A DNA stretch of 12,783 bases, taken from assembly GCA_003022815.1 (NCBI GenBank), contig PXSL01000057.1:1-12783 (forward strand), given 5' to 3'. The DNA comes from Halobacteriales archaeon SW_5_68_122 (GTDB lineage Archaea > Halobacteriota > Halobacteria > Halobacteriales > Haloarculaceae). Below the pieces are notes generated by a model that did no database searches, was not told the origin of the DNA, and was given only the letters and a program-made list of their open reading frames with translations. Shown piece by piece: positions 1-8,024 of this stretch; position 1 is the stretch's first letter; each line of letters begins with the position of its first letter. The translations under genes and the position numbers were made by a program.

Positions 1-1200
1 ACTCTCCGAGTTCTGATGACGTCTCAGGAACGTTTCTGATGCTGTAAGGTCAGCGTGCCCTTCGAACCCGCACGGACAGGTAAGCGTGTCCTGATGCCGT
101 GTCGTTCGGTCTGTGCCGCCACACTGCGGGCACTCCTGACTGGTCCACGCCTCTGACCGCACTTCGATTGAGATACCATATTCTGCGGCGGTACAGACCA
201 GTCGCTCGGTAAACTTCTTGAACGACCAGAAGTTGTGAGTCTTGGCGTTCGTCTCGACCGACCAGTGCGTGTCCAGCACGTTGGTCAACCCGCCGATATA
301 CACCGTATTCACGCCCTCGGCGTATAGTCGGTCCAGTAGGTCACGACACAGTGCCTCTTGTGCGTGGTCCCGGCGACGTGTCCGTTTCTGGTACAGTCGC
401 CGGATACGCTCGCTACTGTATCGACCTTCCCGTAGTTTGGACTGTAACCGGGCAATTTCCCGTGTTGTCTCACGGAATCGTTGGAACAACTCGCGGCCTT
501 CGTACAGGTATTGTTCGCCGGTTGTGGTGGTACAGGCGACGAGATTGTTTGCACCAATGTCCAGAGCGGCCGTCTCTGAGGCCAGTGGAGTGTCCCGTGC
601 ATCGTCAGAAACAGTCACGGGTTGCGAAGCTCGGACGGTGCTGTCTGTCTCGTCGTACCACAGTTCCAACCGGCTCTGGTCCTCGTAGTCAGGCCAGTTT
701 GGGTCGCCCACGATTTCCAGCCGGAACCGGCTTTTCGGGCTGTTGTGTCTGTCTCGGAGTTGTTCTCCGACGACAATCTCAAGTCGGGAGCGGTCGCCCC
801 ATTCAACGGTGTATGCGTCTTTGCGAATGACGCCTTTGAGAACACGTCCGTCATCCTCGTTACCACGGAATCCCGGCGGTTCCGGGTGTTCCGTGACCGA
901 CGTGTTCGACTCGTCATGGTATGCGTTCTTGTTCTTGAAGAACGAGCGCCACGCTTCGGTGTTTGCTCGCCGTACCGTTTGGGCGGTAGACGCGCCGAGA
1001 ACGTCTCTGTATTTGCCTTCGAGAGCGCCGGTATCGGCGTCCCATACGTTGCCATCGAAGCCGTCTTCGTCGTTGTAGCGCATAAGGCGCTGGAAGTTGA
1101 TTTCGTTCCAGAGAGCGGCGGAAGCGTCCAACAGGTTCCGTAGCACCTGCTCATCGTCGTCGGTGAGCGGTCGCACGGCGAACGTGTTGGTTCGCTTCAT
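1..1200 (-). CDS. tnpB: TnpB, RNA-guided nuclease of IS200/IS605 (IS1341-type) element, 3' end cut by window edge
   Basis: The frame opens at ATG 1200 ([12 protein letters not shown]) and stays open for 400 codons to the left edge, so the C-terminal tail and any downstream guide-RNA region are outside the window. Visible elements are an N-terminal helical region (Trp-Asn-Glu at 31-33), the RuvC-I motif LDIGANN with Asp214, the conserved TSQECPQCG zinc-finger half (Cys357, Cys360), its partner CPCGF (Cys375, Cys377), and GHADLTAS with Asp384 as the RuvC-III aspartate. The usual RuvC-II Glu position reads YIGGL (Gly303). TnpB proteins are RNA-guided DNA endonucleases that help IS200/IS605 elements persist. 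No tnpA transposase is visible, which fits an IS1341-type element. The gene is less GC-rich than the chromosome to its right. A TATA-like box about 30 bases upstream supports this start. Confidence 0.93.
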   Translation of the reverse strand, partial: MKRTNTFAVRPLTDDDEQVLRNLLDASAALWNEINFQRLMRYNDEDGFDGNVWDADTGALEGKYRDVLGASTAQTVRRANTEAWRSFFKNKNAYHDESNTSVTEHPEPPGFRGNEDDGRVLKGVIRKDAYTVEWGDRSRLEIVVGEQLRDRHNSPKSRFRLEIVGDPNWPDYEDQSRLELWYDETDSTVRASQPVTVSDDARDTPLASETAALDIGANNLVACTTTTGEQYLYEGRELFQRFRETTREIARLQSKLREGRYSSERIRRLYQKRTRRRDHAQEALCRDLLDRLYAEGVNTVYIGGLTNVLDTHWSVETNAKTHNFWSFKKFTERLVCTAAEYGISIEVRSEAWTSQECPQCGGTDRTTRHQDTLTCPCGFEGHADLTASETFLRRHQNSES

Positions 1201-1246
1201 GCCACAATTCTTTTTATGTCTTCGCGTCAAATAAGTCTTGTGAGAC
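1201..1246. promoter_or_regulatory. Divergent promoter/operator between tnpB and the zinc-protein/RHH pair
   Basis: Only 46 bases separate the two divergent start codons. On the plus strand, TTTTTATG (about 1210-1218) lies about 33 bases before ATG 1247. On the minus strand, the reverse complement of 1228-1236 (ACTTATTTG) lies about 30 bases before ATG 1200. Both spacings suit near-leaderless archaeal transcripts, so the two core promoters interleave. The segment also holds the inverted repeat ATGTCT (1216-1221) / AGACAT (1243-1248) and the direct repeat GTCTT (1218-1222 and 1235-1239, 17 bases apart). A small dimeric repressor such as the RHH protein next door could bind there. The binding is inference; the repeats and boxes are seen. 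Confidence 0.5.
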
Positions 1247-1471
1247 ATGACTGTTGACACACCGCTCACCTGTTACATCTGTGGAGAGACAGACGATTGG
1301 ACGACTGTGGATCTGATTGGCTGTTTTGAGGACCGACAGGCCGCAGGAGAACGGTTTGAAGAAAAGCATGGGGAGACCCCGGACAGCTATCTGTTCATCT
1401 GTCCCGAGTGCGAAGAGGAGAATCCGCACCATGCTGAAAATTGCTACGAGAAGTACGGGAGAGTCCAATGA
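1247..1471 (+). CDS. Small Cys-rich, zinc-ribbon-like protein (74 aa)
   Basis: The 74-residue protein starts [18 protein letters not shown]. It has one CxxC knuckle near the N-terminus (Cys9, Cys12) and a second near the C-terminus (CPEC, Cys52 and Cys55). Further cysteines lie at 26 and 66, and His61-His62 follow the second knuckle. Two CxxC pairs in so short a protein suggest one bound zinc and a zinc-ribbon fold. The helical middle ([16 protein letters not shown]) is acidic and hydrophilic. There is no signal peptide or membrane segment, so it should be cytoplasmic. Its stop overlaps the start of the next gene as ATGA, so the two are probably co-transcribed and translationally coupled. I do not recognise a named family. 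The lower GC content matches the neighbouring tnpB and suggests it arrived with, or is cargo of, the mobile element. Confidence 0.75.
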   Translation: MTVDTPLTCYICGETDDWTTVDLIGCFEDRQAAGERFEEKHGETPDSYLFICPECEEENPHHAENCYEKYGRVQ

Positions 1472-1611
1472 GGCCAGCAATTGACCTTTCATACGGATTG
1501 CACGGTCGTCTGAAAGATTACGCGGAGGCGAATGACTTGGAGCTTTCAGAAGCGTATGCAGAGGTGTTAGAAGCAGGTCTTGAAGCGTTGGAGACTCAAG
1601 ACCAGCAGTGA
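1468..1611 (+). CDS. Very small ribbon-helix-helix (CopG/MetJ-like) DNA-binding protein, 47 aa
   Basis: ATG 1468 overlaps the preceding stop by four bases (ATGA). The product begins [20 protein letters not shown] and ends LETQDQQ at the TGA of 1609-1611. The pattern fits one RHH unit: a short N-terminal strand (PAIDLS), a first helix (YGLHGRLKDYAEAN), a turn (DLEL), and a second helix (SEAYAEVLEAGLEALE). RHH proteins dimerise through the strand and act as repressors, antitoxins or accessory factors of mobile elements. Coupling to the zinc-ribbon-like gene and the shared promoter with tnpB suggest local autoregulation, which is inference. It could also be the antitoxin half of a toxin-antitoxin pair, but its partner does not resemble a known toxin. 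Confidence 0.7.
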   Translation: MRPAIDLSYGLHGRLKDYAEANDLELSEAYAEVLEAGLEALETQDQQ

Positions 1612-1639
1612 AACGGCGGTTTCTCACCAAAGCTTACGC

Positions 1640-1729
1640 GATTCACTCCCACCCTGCTCAGTCCTCGGTTCCGACAGAGCGTCGGAACACTCATCGTTCG
1701 CGGGAAGGGCGGGATTCTCTCGCTGAATC
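1640..1729. repeat. Nested inverted repeats forming a long interrupted stem-loop, candidate IS605-type end or structured RNA
   Basis: Between the RHH gene and hef three inverted repeats nest around one centre. GATTCA (1640-1645) pairs with TGAATC (1724-1729). TCCCACCCT (about 1647-1655) pairs with AGGGCGGGA with one A-C mismatch (about 1706-1714). GTTCCGAC (1668-1675) pairs perfectly with GTCGGAAC (1681-1688) around an AGAGC loop. This could be a subterminal hairpin of an IS200/IS605 element, the remnant of an omega-RNA scaffold from a lost tnpB, or an independent RNA. No coding sequence is convincing here. Confidence 0.45.
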
Positions 1730-1744
1730 AAGATAGTGACTGCC

Positions 1745-1789
1745 GTACTGGTGCCCCGATTCAACCGCACGCCTCCGTGCGGACAGTAC
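1745..1789. repeat. Second nested hairpin in the tnpB-hef intergenic region
   Basis: GTACTG (1745-1750) pairs with CAGTAC (1784-1789). Inside it, CCGCACG (1765-1771) pairs perfectly with CGTGCGG (1776-1782) around a CCTC loop. The hairpin lies about 50 bases beyond the 3' end of hef (stop 1838-1840, minus strand), so it may help end hef transcription or mark the edge of the inserted element. No other signal is seen in 1790-1837. Confidence 0.4.
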
Positions 1790-1837
1790 CGAACTCACCT
1801 GCAGCAGTCACCGTAGCGCCGACGGGACCGGGACGGG

Positions 1838-4181
1838 TCAGCCCGCGTAGTCGCTACCCGTCACCTCGCGGATTCGCTCTGCGGTCACCTCGCCGACGCC
1901 GTCGACCGCCCGGAGCGCCGCCTCGTCGGCGGTCATCACGGCCTCGACGCTCTCGAAGTGCTTGAGCAGTGCCCGTGCCGTCACCGGACCCACCTCGGCG
2001 ACGGAACTGACGACGTACTCTTGGCGCTCGGTCAGCGTCTTGCCGCCCTTCTCGCCGTGGACCGACACCTCGCGGTCGTCGGCCTCCTGTTCGCGGCGGG
2101 CGACGACCTCCAGCAGGTCGGCGGTCTCCTCGGGGTCGGCCGTCCGGAGAACGCTGGCGCCGAAATCGACCGCCAGCGACGCCAGGGCGCCCCGGACCGC
2201 GTTGGGGTGGACGTTGCGGGTCTCGTACAGCCGTTCGCCCTCGAGTATCACGACCGGCCGGGCGTAGAAGCGGGCGGCGTCGCCCACCTGCTCGAACATC
2301 GAGCGGTCGCCACCGACCAGCGTGTCCAGGAAGTCCTCAACGGACTTCCGCTCGACGACCACCCTGTCGGAGAGCACGTAGTCGCCGACCGCGAGCGTCT
2401 CCAGCCGCGTCTCGACGCCCTTCCGCGTCGAGAGGTCGCGGGCAATGTGGGAGTCCAGCTCCCGCTGGTCGGCGACCACCTCGACCGTCTCGCCGTCGGG
2501 GTCGGCCTCGGCGACGGTGCCGTCAAGATCGTCCGTGTCGTCGTCCCGTCCGGCCGCCGTCTCGCCGGCGAACTCCGCGAGCCCGGCCTGGCCGTCGGAC
2601 GCCGTACCGTTGTCGTTCTGCACAACGCCCTCGTCGCCGGCCGCCTCGCCGTCCCCTGCCTCGTCGGTGTTGCCGTCGTCGCCGGTCGCCTCGGCGTCCT
2701 CGAACTCCGCCAGACCGGCCTGCTGGGCGATTTCCGCCTTGATTTCGCCCTCGACGCTCTTCAGCTTCCGGAGCTCCTCTTCCATCTTCTTCTCCTCGTT
2801 TCTGGACATCCAGAAGAACGCCTCGTCGCGGGTATCCTCGGCCAGCAGGACGACGACGCGGCCCTCGCTGGCGCGGCCGGTCCGGCCCTTCCGCTGGATG
2901 GAGCGGATGCCCTTCGGGACCGGTTCGTAGAACAGCACCAGGTCGACGTCCGGGACGTCCAGTCCCTCCTCGGCGACGGAGGTGGAGACCAGCACCTCGA
3001 ACTCGCCGTTCCGGAACGACTCGAGGGTTTCCTTCTGCTCTTTCTGGGTCATCCCGTCGGAGCCCTCTTTGTCGCCCTGGCCGACGAACCGGTGGGTGTC
3101 GAAGTGCTCGCCGAGGAACTCCGTTAGCGTCTCGGCGGTGTCGCGGGACTCGGTGAAGACGATGACCCGCTCGCCGTTCTCGACGCCGAGCGTCTGCGCC
3201 AGCAGGATGCGCGTCCGGCGGAACTTCGGATGCAGGTCGTCGAACGTCTCCGCGCGGCGGGTCGCCTCCTTGACGTGTGGCTCGGAGACGAACCGCTGGC
3301 TGGCCTTCGAGGCGCCCGACGACTGGGCGGCGTCGCGCTGGCGCTCGAAGTAGCGCCGCAGCGACTCGACGCTCTGGGTTTCGACCAGCTCGACGGCCCG
3401 CCGGAGCTTCATTATCTCGGCGTGGGCGCTCATCCCCGAGTAGCCGTCGCTGTCGTCGTTGTTGATGAGCGTCGTTGAGCGCGTCCCGTATCTCGATGAC
3501 CGTCTCCGGCAGCTCGACGCGCTCCCACTCGACGGCGGTGTGGTGGGTGTGGGCCTCGACATCGGCGTCGTCCTCGGTCATCACCGCCACCTCCCGCAGG
3601 CCGAGGTTGTCGCAGACCCGCAGAATCTCCTCCTTGTCGCCGCCTGGGGAGGCACTCATCCCGGTCACCAGTGGGTCGTCGGCGTCGGCGTGGTAGCGGT
3701 CGGCGATGTAGTTGTACGCGTACTCGCCGGTCGCGCGATGGCACTCGTCGAAGGTGCAGTGGGTCACGTTCGACAGCGAGACGCGGTTGCCGACGAGGTC
3801 GTTCTCGATGACCTGCGGGGTCGCACAGACGACCCGTGCCTCCTCCCACAGGTCGGCGCGGTCGTCGGGCCGGACGTCACCGGTGAACACGACCACCTCG
3901 TCGTCGGGTACCTCCAGGGCCTCCCGGTAGAAGGCCGCGTGCTGCTGGACGAGCGGTTTCGTCGGGGCAAGCAGGAGCGACTGGCCGCCCGCCTCGGACA
4001 GCCGTTCGGCGGTGACCAGCAGGCTCACCGCGGTCTTGCCGAGACCGGTGGGCAGACAGACGAGCGCGTGGTCGGCCGCCGCGGTCTCGACCAGCTGGAG
4101 CTGGTAGTCCCGTTCCTCGAGGAGGCCGTCGGTCACGAGTGGCCACTCGACGTGCTCGGCGTCGTCCGCGGCGGTCGCCAT
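1838..4181 (-). pseudogene. hef: Hef (FANCM/XPF-family) helicase-nuclease, split by an internal out-of-frame gap
   Basis: Hef is the archaeal stalled-fork helicase and structure-specific endonuclease. The N-terminal frame from ATG 4181 carries Walker A LPTGLGKT (residues 43-50), APTKPL (72-77), DECH (145-148) and GMSASPG (174-180), then reads to about residue 236 (EIRDALND, near 3474). The remainder lies in another frame from LINNDDSDGY (near 3470) to the TGA at 1838-1840. It carries MKLRRAVELVETQ, FTESRDTAETL, QRKGRTGRAS (motif VI, about 2870-2895), an acidic Gly-rich linker (about 2500-2720), the ERCC4-type nuclease with GDYVLSD and VERKSVEDF (about 2330-2391), and a helix-hairpin-helix tail (GPVTARALLKHF, VDGVGEVTAERI). 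About 35 residues that family members have between DALN and LINND are absent. The total of 2344 nt is not divisible by three. If the gap is real, a full-length protein cannot be made. A TATA-like GCTTAT at 4209-4214 lies about 30 bases upstream of the start. Confidence 0.9.
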
Positions 4182-4314
4182 TTACCCCTTGGTTCGGCGC
4201 TTCGGCGCATAAGCGTTCGGCCAGCGCGGTGAAAGTAATAGCGGGCGGCACGAGCGTGCGGACGCCTGGCCCATCTGCGGGCAGTTGCAGGGCGCTCGCC
4301 GCCGTTTGGGCGGC

Positions 4315-4364
4315 GGCGGCTCCCTCGAAAACCCTTTATCCGGCGACGGGCGAAGGGGAAAGCA
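4315..4364 (+). promoter_or_regulatory. alaS core promoter
   Basis: CCTTTATCC, centred near 4337, lies 28 bases before ATG 4365. This is the position of a haloarchaeal TATA box for a leaderless or nearly leaderless mRNA. The 183-base hef-alaS gap also holds a GC-rich hairpin just upstream (GCCGCC 4298-4303 / GGCGGC 4309-4314, loop GTTTG). It lies upstream of the expected start of transcription, so it is not part of the alaS message. Confidence 0.5.
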
Positions 4365-7062
4365 ATGAGCGACCTCGAAGAGGAGTATCAATTGGAGTAC
4401 TTCCACGAGGAGGGGTTCGTCCGGCGGGAGTGCCCGTCCTGTGGCGACCACTTCTGGACGCGAGACGCCGACCGCGACCTGTGCGGGGAGCCGCCGTGTG
4501 CCGACTACGAATTCATCGACGACCCGGGACTCGACGAACCGCACAGCTTAGCGGAGATGCGGGAGGCGTTCCTCTCGTTCTTCGAGGCCCATGACCACGA
4601 GCGGATCGACCCCTACCCGGTGGCGGCCAACCGCTGGCGCGACGACGTACTGTTGACACAGGCGTCCGTCTACGACTTCCAGCCGCTCGTCACCTCGGGG
4701 CAGACGCCCCCGCCGGCCAACCCACTCGCGATAAGCCAGCCCTGCATCCGGATGCAGGACATCGACAACGTCGGCAAGACCGGCCGGCACACGATGGCCT
4801 TCGAGATGATGGCTCACCACGCGTTCAACGCCCGCGAGGACCTCGACGACCCGGAGCAGTACGCCTACCAGGGGGAGGTGTACTGGAAGTCCGAGACGGT
4901 GCGGCACTGCGACGAACTGCTCGAGGAGATGGGCGCCGACATCACCGACGTCACCTACATCGAGGACCCGTGGGTCGGCGGCGGCAACGCCGGCCCCGCA
5001 ATCGAGGTCATCTACCGCGGCCTGGAGCTTGCGACGCTCGTGTTCATGTGCATGGAGGCCGACCCCGACGGCGAGTACGAGCTTAAGGACGGGAACACCT
5101 ACTCGTACATGGACACCTACATCGTCGACACCGGCTACGGGCTCGAGCGGTGGACCTGGATGTCCCAGGGGACCGCCACCGTCTACGAGGCGGTGTACCC
5201 CGACATGATCGAGTTCCTGAAGGACAACGCCGGCATCGAGTACGGCAACGAGGAGGCCGAACTCGTCGGGCGGGCGGCGCGGCTCTCCGGACAGCTGGAC
5301 ATCGACGACGTCGACGACGTCGAGGCCGCCCGCGGCGACATCGCCGACGAGCTCGGCGTCTCGACCGACCGTCTCCGCGAACTCGTCGAGCCACTAGAGG
5401 ACGTCTACGCGGTCGCCGACCACTGCCGGACGCTCGCATACATGTTCGGCGACGGCATCGTCCCCTCGAACGTCGGGACGGGCTACCTGGCGCGGATGGT
5501 GCTGCGCCGCACCAAGCGGCTCTGTGACGGCCTCGGCGTCGACGCGCCGCTGGACGAACTGGTCGACATGCAGGCCGAGCGGCTGGGCTACGAGAACCGC
5601 GACACCATCCGTGACATCGTTCGCACGGAGGTCGAGAAGTACCGCGAGACCCTCGAACGCGGGAGCCGGCAGGTCGAGCGGCTCGCCGGCGAGTACGCCG
5701 ACCGCGGCGAGCCGATTCCCCTGGAGGCGGTCATCGAACTGTACGACAGCCACGGCATCCAGCCGGACACCGTCGAGGAAATCGCCGGAGAGCGGGGCGC
5801 CGACGTCGAGATTCCCGACGACTTCTACTCGCTGGTGGCGGCTCGTCACGGCGGCGGCGAGGCCGTCGACGAGGCGGGCGACCGCGAGGACGCCGACCGG
5901 GTCGCCGACCTGCCGGAGACCGAGAAGTTGTTTTACGAGGACCCCGAGCGGACGGAGTTCGAGGCGGTCGTCCTCGACGTCATCGAGCACGACGACGGGT
6001 GCGACGTCGTGCTGGACCAGACGATGTTCTACCCGGAGGGCGGCGGCCAGCCGGCCGACGTTGGGACGCTGTCGACCGACGACGTCACCGTCGAGGTGAC
6101 CGACATCCAGGAGGTCGACGGCGTCGTCCTCCACCGGACCGACGGGAGCCCCAGCAAGGGGGAGTTTGTCCGCGGGCAGATAGACGGCACCCGCCGAAAG
6201 CGGCTGATGCAGCACCACACCGCGACCCACATCGTCGGCTACGCCGCACGCCAAGTGCTCGGCGATCACGTCCGGCAGGCCGGCGCCCGGAAGGGGACCA
6301 ACTCCTCGCGGTTCGACGTCCGCCATTACGAGCGGGTCTCCCGCGAGGAAGTGAAACGCATCGAGCGGGTCGCAAACGAGGTGATCACCGACAACCTGCC
6401 GGTCGAACAGGAGTGGCCGAGCCGAACCGACGCCGAAGAGGAGTATGGCTTCGACCTCTACCAGGGCGGCATCCCGCCAGGCGAGAAACTGCGGCTCGTC
6501 CACGTCGCCGAGGACGTCCAGGCCTGCGCGGGCACCCACGTCACCCGCACGGGCGACGTCGGCGCGATCAAGATACTCTCGACGGAGCGGGTCCAGGACG
6601 GCGTCGAGCGGTTCACCTTCGCGGCCGGCGACGCCGCAATCGAGGCCACCCAGCGCACCGAGGACGCCCTCTACGCGGCCGCCGACACGCTCGACGTCGC
6701 CCCCCGGGAGGTGCCGGAGACCGCAGAGCGGTTCTTCGAGGAGTGGAAGGACCGCGGCGACCGCGGTCGTCCAGCGGGTCGACGCCGACATGGACGAACT
6801 GCGAGCGACGGCTAACGCCCTCGTCGAGGAGGGCACGGTCGCGGTGCTGGGTAGCGGCCACGACGGCGCCACGTTCGTCGTCGCCGTTCCCGAGAGCGTC
6901 GACCTCAACGCGGGGGCGGTGGTCTCGGAGCTGGCGAGCAAGGTCGGCGGCGGCGGCGGCGGCCCGCCGGACTTCGCACAGGGCGGCGGCCCCGACGTCG
7001 GGGCGCTGGACGACGCCCTCGCGGACGCGCCGGACGTGCTCCGGCAATTGCGCGAGGCGTGA
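4365..7062 (+). pseudogene. alaS: Alanyl-tRNA synthetase, archaeal type, frame-disrupted before the C-Ala domain
   Basis: AlaS charges tRNA-Ala with alanine and hydrolyses mischarged Ser- or Gly-tRNA. ATG 4365 opens [13 protein letters not shown], followed by the archaeal N-terminal Cys cluster (ECPSCGDHF), the class II catalytic core ([43 protein letters not shown]), and the editing domain with HHTATH (617-622) and CAGTH (721-725), which supply the editing-site metal ligands. The frame is normal to FFEEWKDRG (about 6757), then shifts and stops at 6815 with an unrelated tail. The expected C-terminal C-Ala domain resumes in another frame at [16 protein letters not shown] (from 6760) and ends [19 protein letters not shown]... 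to the TGA at 7060-7062. About 30 residues of coiled-coil linker expected between the two are missing, and the total of 2698 nt is not divisible by three. A truncated AlaS would keep catalysis and editing but lose C-Ala. An assembly error is quite possible. Confidence 0.92.
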
Positions 7063-7092
7063 CCGGCGCTCAGCCGAGAAGAAGGGTCGCCG

Positions 7093-7743
7093 TTACTCGT
7101 CGTCGCCGACGTCGATGCCGACGTCCTCGATGCGCTCGTTGAGGTCCTCGAACCGCTCGGCCTGCTCCTCGAACTGCTCGGACAGCTCCTCGAGCTGCTC
7201 CTCGAAGCGGTCGGTCAGCTCCTCGGCCTGCTCGGAGATGTGTTCGCGGGCCTCTTCGGTCTGCTCGTCGAGCTCCTCAAGCTGGTCGGTCATCTCCTCG
7301 ACGGTGTCGGTCAGCTGGTCCTCGATGCCCTCGTTGAGCTCCATCACGAGGTCCAGCTGCTCGTCGAGGCTCTCGATGGCGTCGTCGCTGAACTCCTCGT
7401 AGCTCTCGGTGATGGACTCGTATTCGTCGTCGACGGTGTCGAAGGCTTCCGCCTGCTGGTCCTCCAGCGTGTCGAAGGTGTCGTTGACGGAGTTCCGCAG
7501 GTCGTCCAGCGTGGCCGACTGGGCGGTGACCGACTCGGCGGCGTCCAGCGACGTGTGGATGGACTGTCGGGTCATCTCCAGCATCTGCTCTTGGACATCC
7601 CGCTGGGTGTCGAGGCCGCCGTAGACGGTGTTGCTCATCTCGCCAGGCATCTCCAGAGCCGTCTCGAGGGCGTCCTCGGTCTGCTTGATGGTGTTGTGCT
7701 GCAACTCGAATAGGGTCGTGAGGGGGGAGTTGTCGTCGCTCAT
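7093..7743 (-). CDS. Acidic coiled-coil protein, phasin-like (216 aa)
   Basis: The protein starts MSDDNSPLTTLFELQHNTIK and is all-helical by composition. The N-terminal half (to about residue 90) has amphipathic helices with Gln, Thr and Met (LEMTRQSIHTSLDAAES), like the short granule-binding phasins of haloarchaea. The C-terminal half (about 115-205) is a long heptad-type coiled coil of repeated Glu-Glu-Leu, Glu-Gln-Phe and Asp-Arg-Phe units (SEQAEELTDRFEEQLEELSE). It has no signal peptide, membrane helix or catalytic motif. Phasins coat polyhydroxyalkanoate granules. No PHA synthase gene is visible here, so this role is tentative, and a structural or chemotaxis-adaptor-like coil is an alternative. 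It converges with alaS, 30 bases apart. A TATA-like AGTTAAGTG (reverse complement, about 7782-7790) lies about 43 bases upstream of the start. Confidence 0.8.
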   Translation of the reverse strand: MSDDNSPLTTLFELQHNTIKQTEDALETALEMPGEMSNTVYGGLDTQRDVQEQMLEMTRQSIHTSLDAAESVTAQSATLDDLRNSVNDTFDTLEDQQAEAFDTVDDEYESITESYEEFSDDAIESLDEQLDLVMELNEGIEDQLTDTVEEMTDQLEELDEQTEEAREHISEQAEELTDRFEEQLEELSEQFEEQAERFEDLNERIEDVGIDVGDDE

Positions 7744-7894
7744 GATCGGGGGTCTCCGTCCGAGCGGAAGTTGGACGCCGGATCACTTAACTTTTGCCCT
7801 CATCCACCATCTTCGACCACTAAATGTGCTCAAACTTCATCAGATGGTATAGTAAGGGGAGACGATGGGCGACGAGACCCCGGGCGAAGAACGT

Positions 7895-7903
7895 ACATTA
7901 AAG
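7895..7903 (+). promoter_or_regulatory. Candidate TATA box for the DUF445/Abi-alpha operon
   Basis: ACATTAAAG would place the transcript start near 7925, giving a leader of about 100 bases before GTG 8025. A second A/T-rich box (TATAGTAA, about 7848-7855) lies further upstream. The 281-base region 7744-8024 otherwise holds only the coiled-coil gene promoter and the inverted repeat described next. Confidence 0.35.
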
Positions 7904-7936
7904 TTTCACAACTGTCATATCGAACTGTGACCGGGA

Positions 7937-7997
7937 GGGAGGCCCGCGAGGGCGGCGCCACGTCCGGGCGTTCGGCCGGACCGGTCGCGGGCCTCCC
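7937..7997. repeat. 13-bp perfect inverted repeat with inner stem in the leader of the DUF445 operon
   Basis: GGGAGGCCCGCGA (7937-7949) is matched exactly by its reverse complement TCGCGGGCCTCCC (7985-7997). A second stem, GTCCGG (7962-7967) / CCGGAC (7976-7981), sits in the loop. In RNA this gives a 61-base, very stable two-part hairpin that ends 27 bases before the GTG start. It could be a leader regulator of translation or termination, or a dyad DNA-binding site. Confidence 0.6.
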
Positions 7998-8024
7998 GAG
8001 ACAACGGAGCGTGACCGAGACAGC

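Noticed and set aside
1958..3127. Long open frame on the plus strand opposite hef
   Set aside because: The opposite strand carries clear Hef domains; the plus frame has no recognisable motif and is a by-product of GC-rich codon use.
6745..6770. Programmed ribosomal frameshift in alaS (and similarly in hef)
   Set aside because: No slippery run is present, and residues expected from the family are missing, so a simple shift would not restore the protein.
5394..6941. Long open frame on the minus strand opposite alaS
   Set aside because: AlaS catalytic and editing motifs fix the coding strand; this frame shows only low-complexity, shadow-like composition.
7865..7930. 21-codon leader peptide (MGDETPGEERTLKFHNCHIEL) just before the 13-bp inverted repeat
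   Set aside because: The best TATA box (7895-7903) lies inside it and would start the transcript near 7925, so it is probably not translated; no codon-based attenuation signal is visible.
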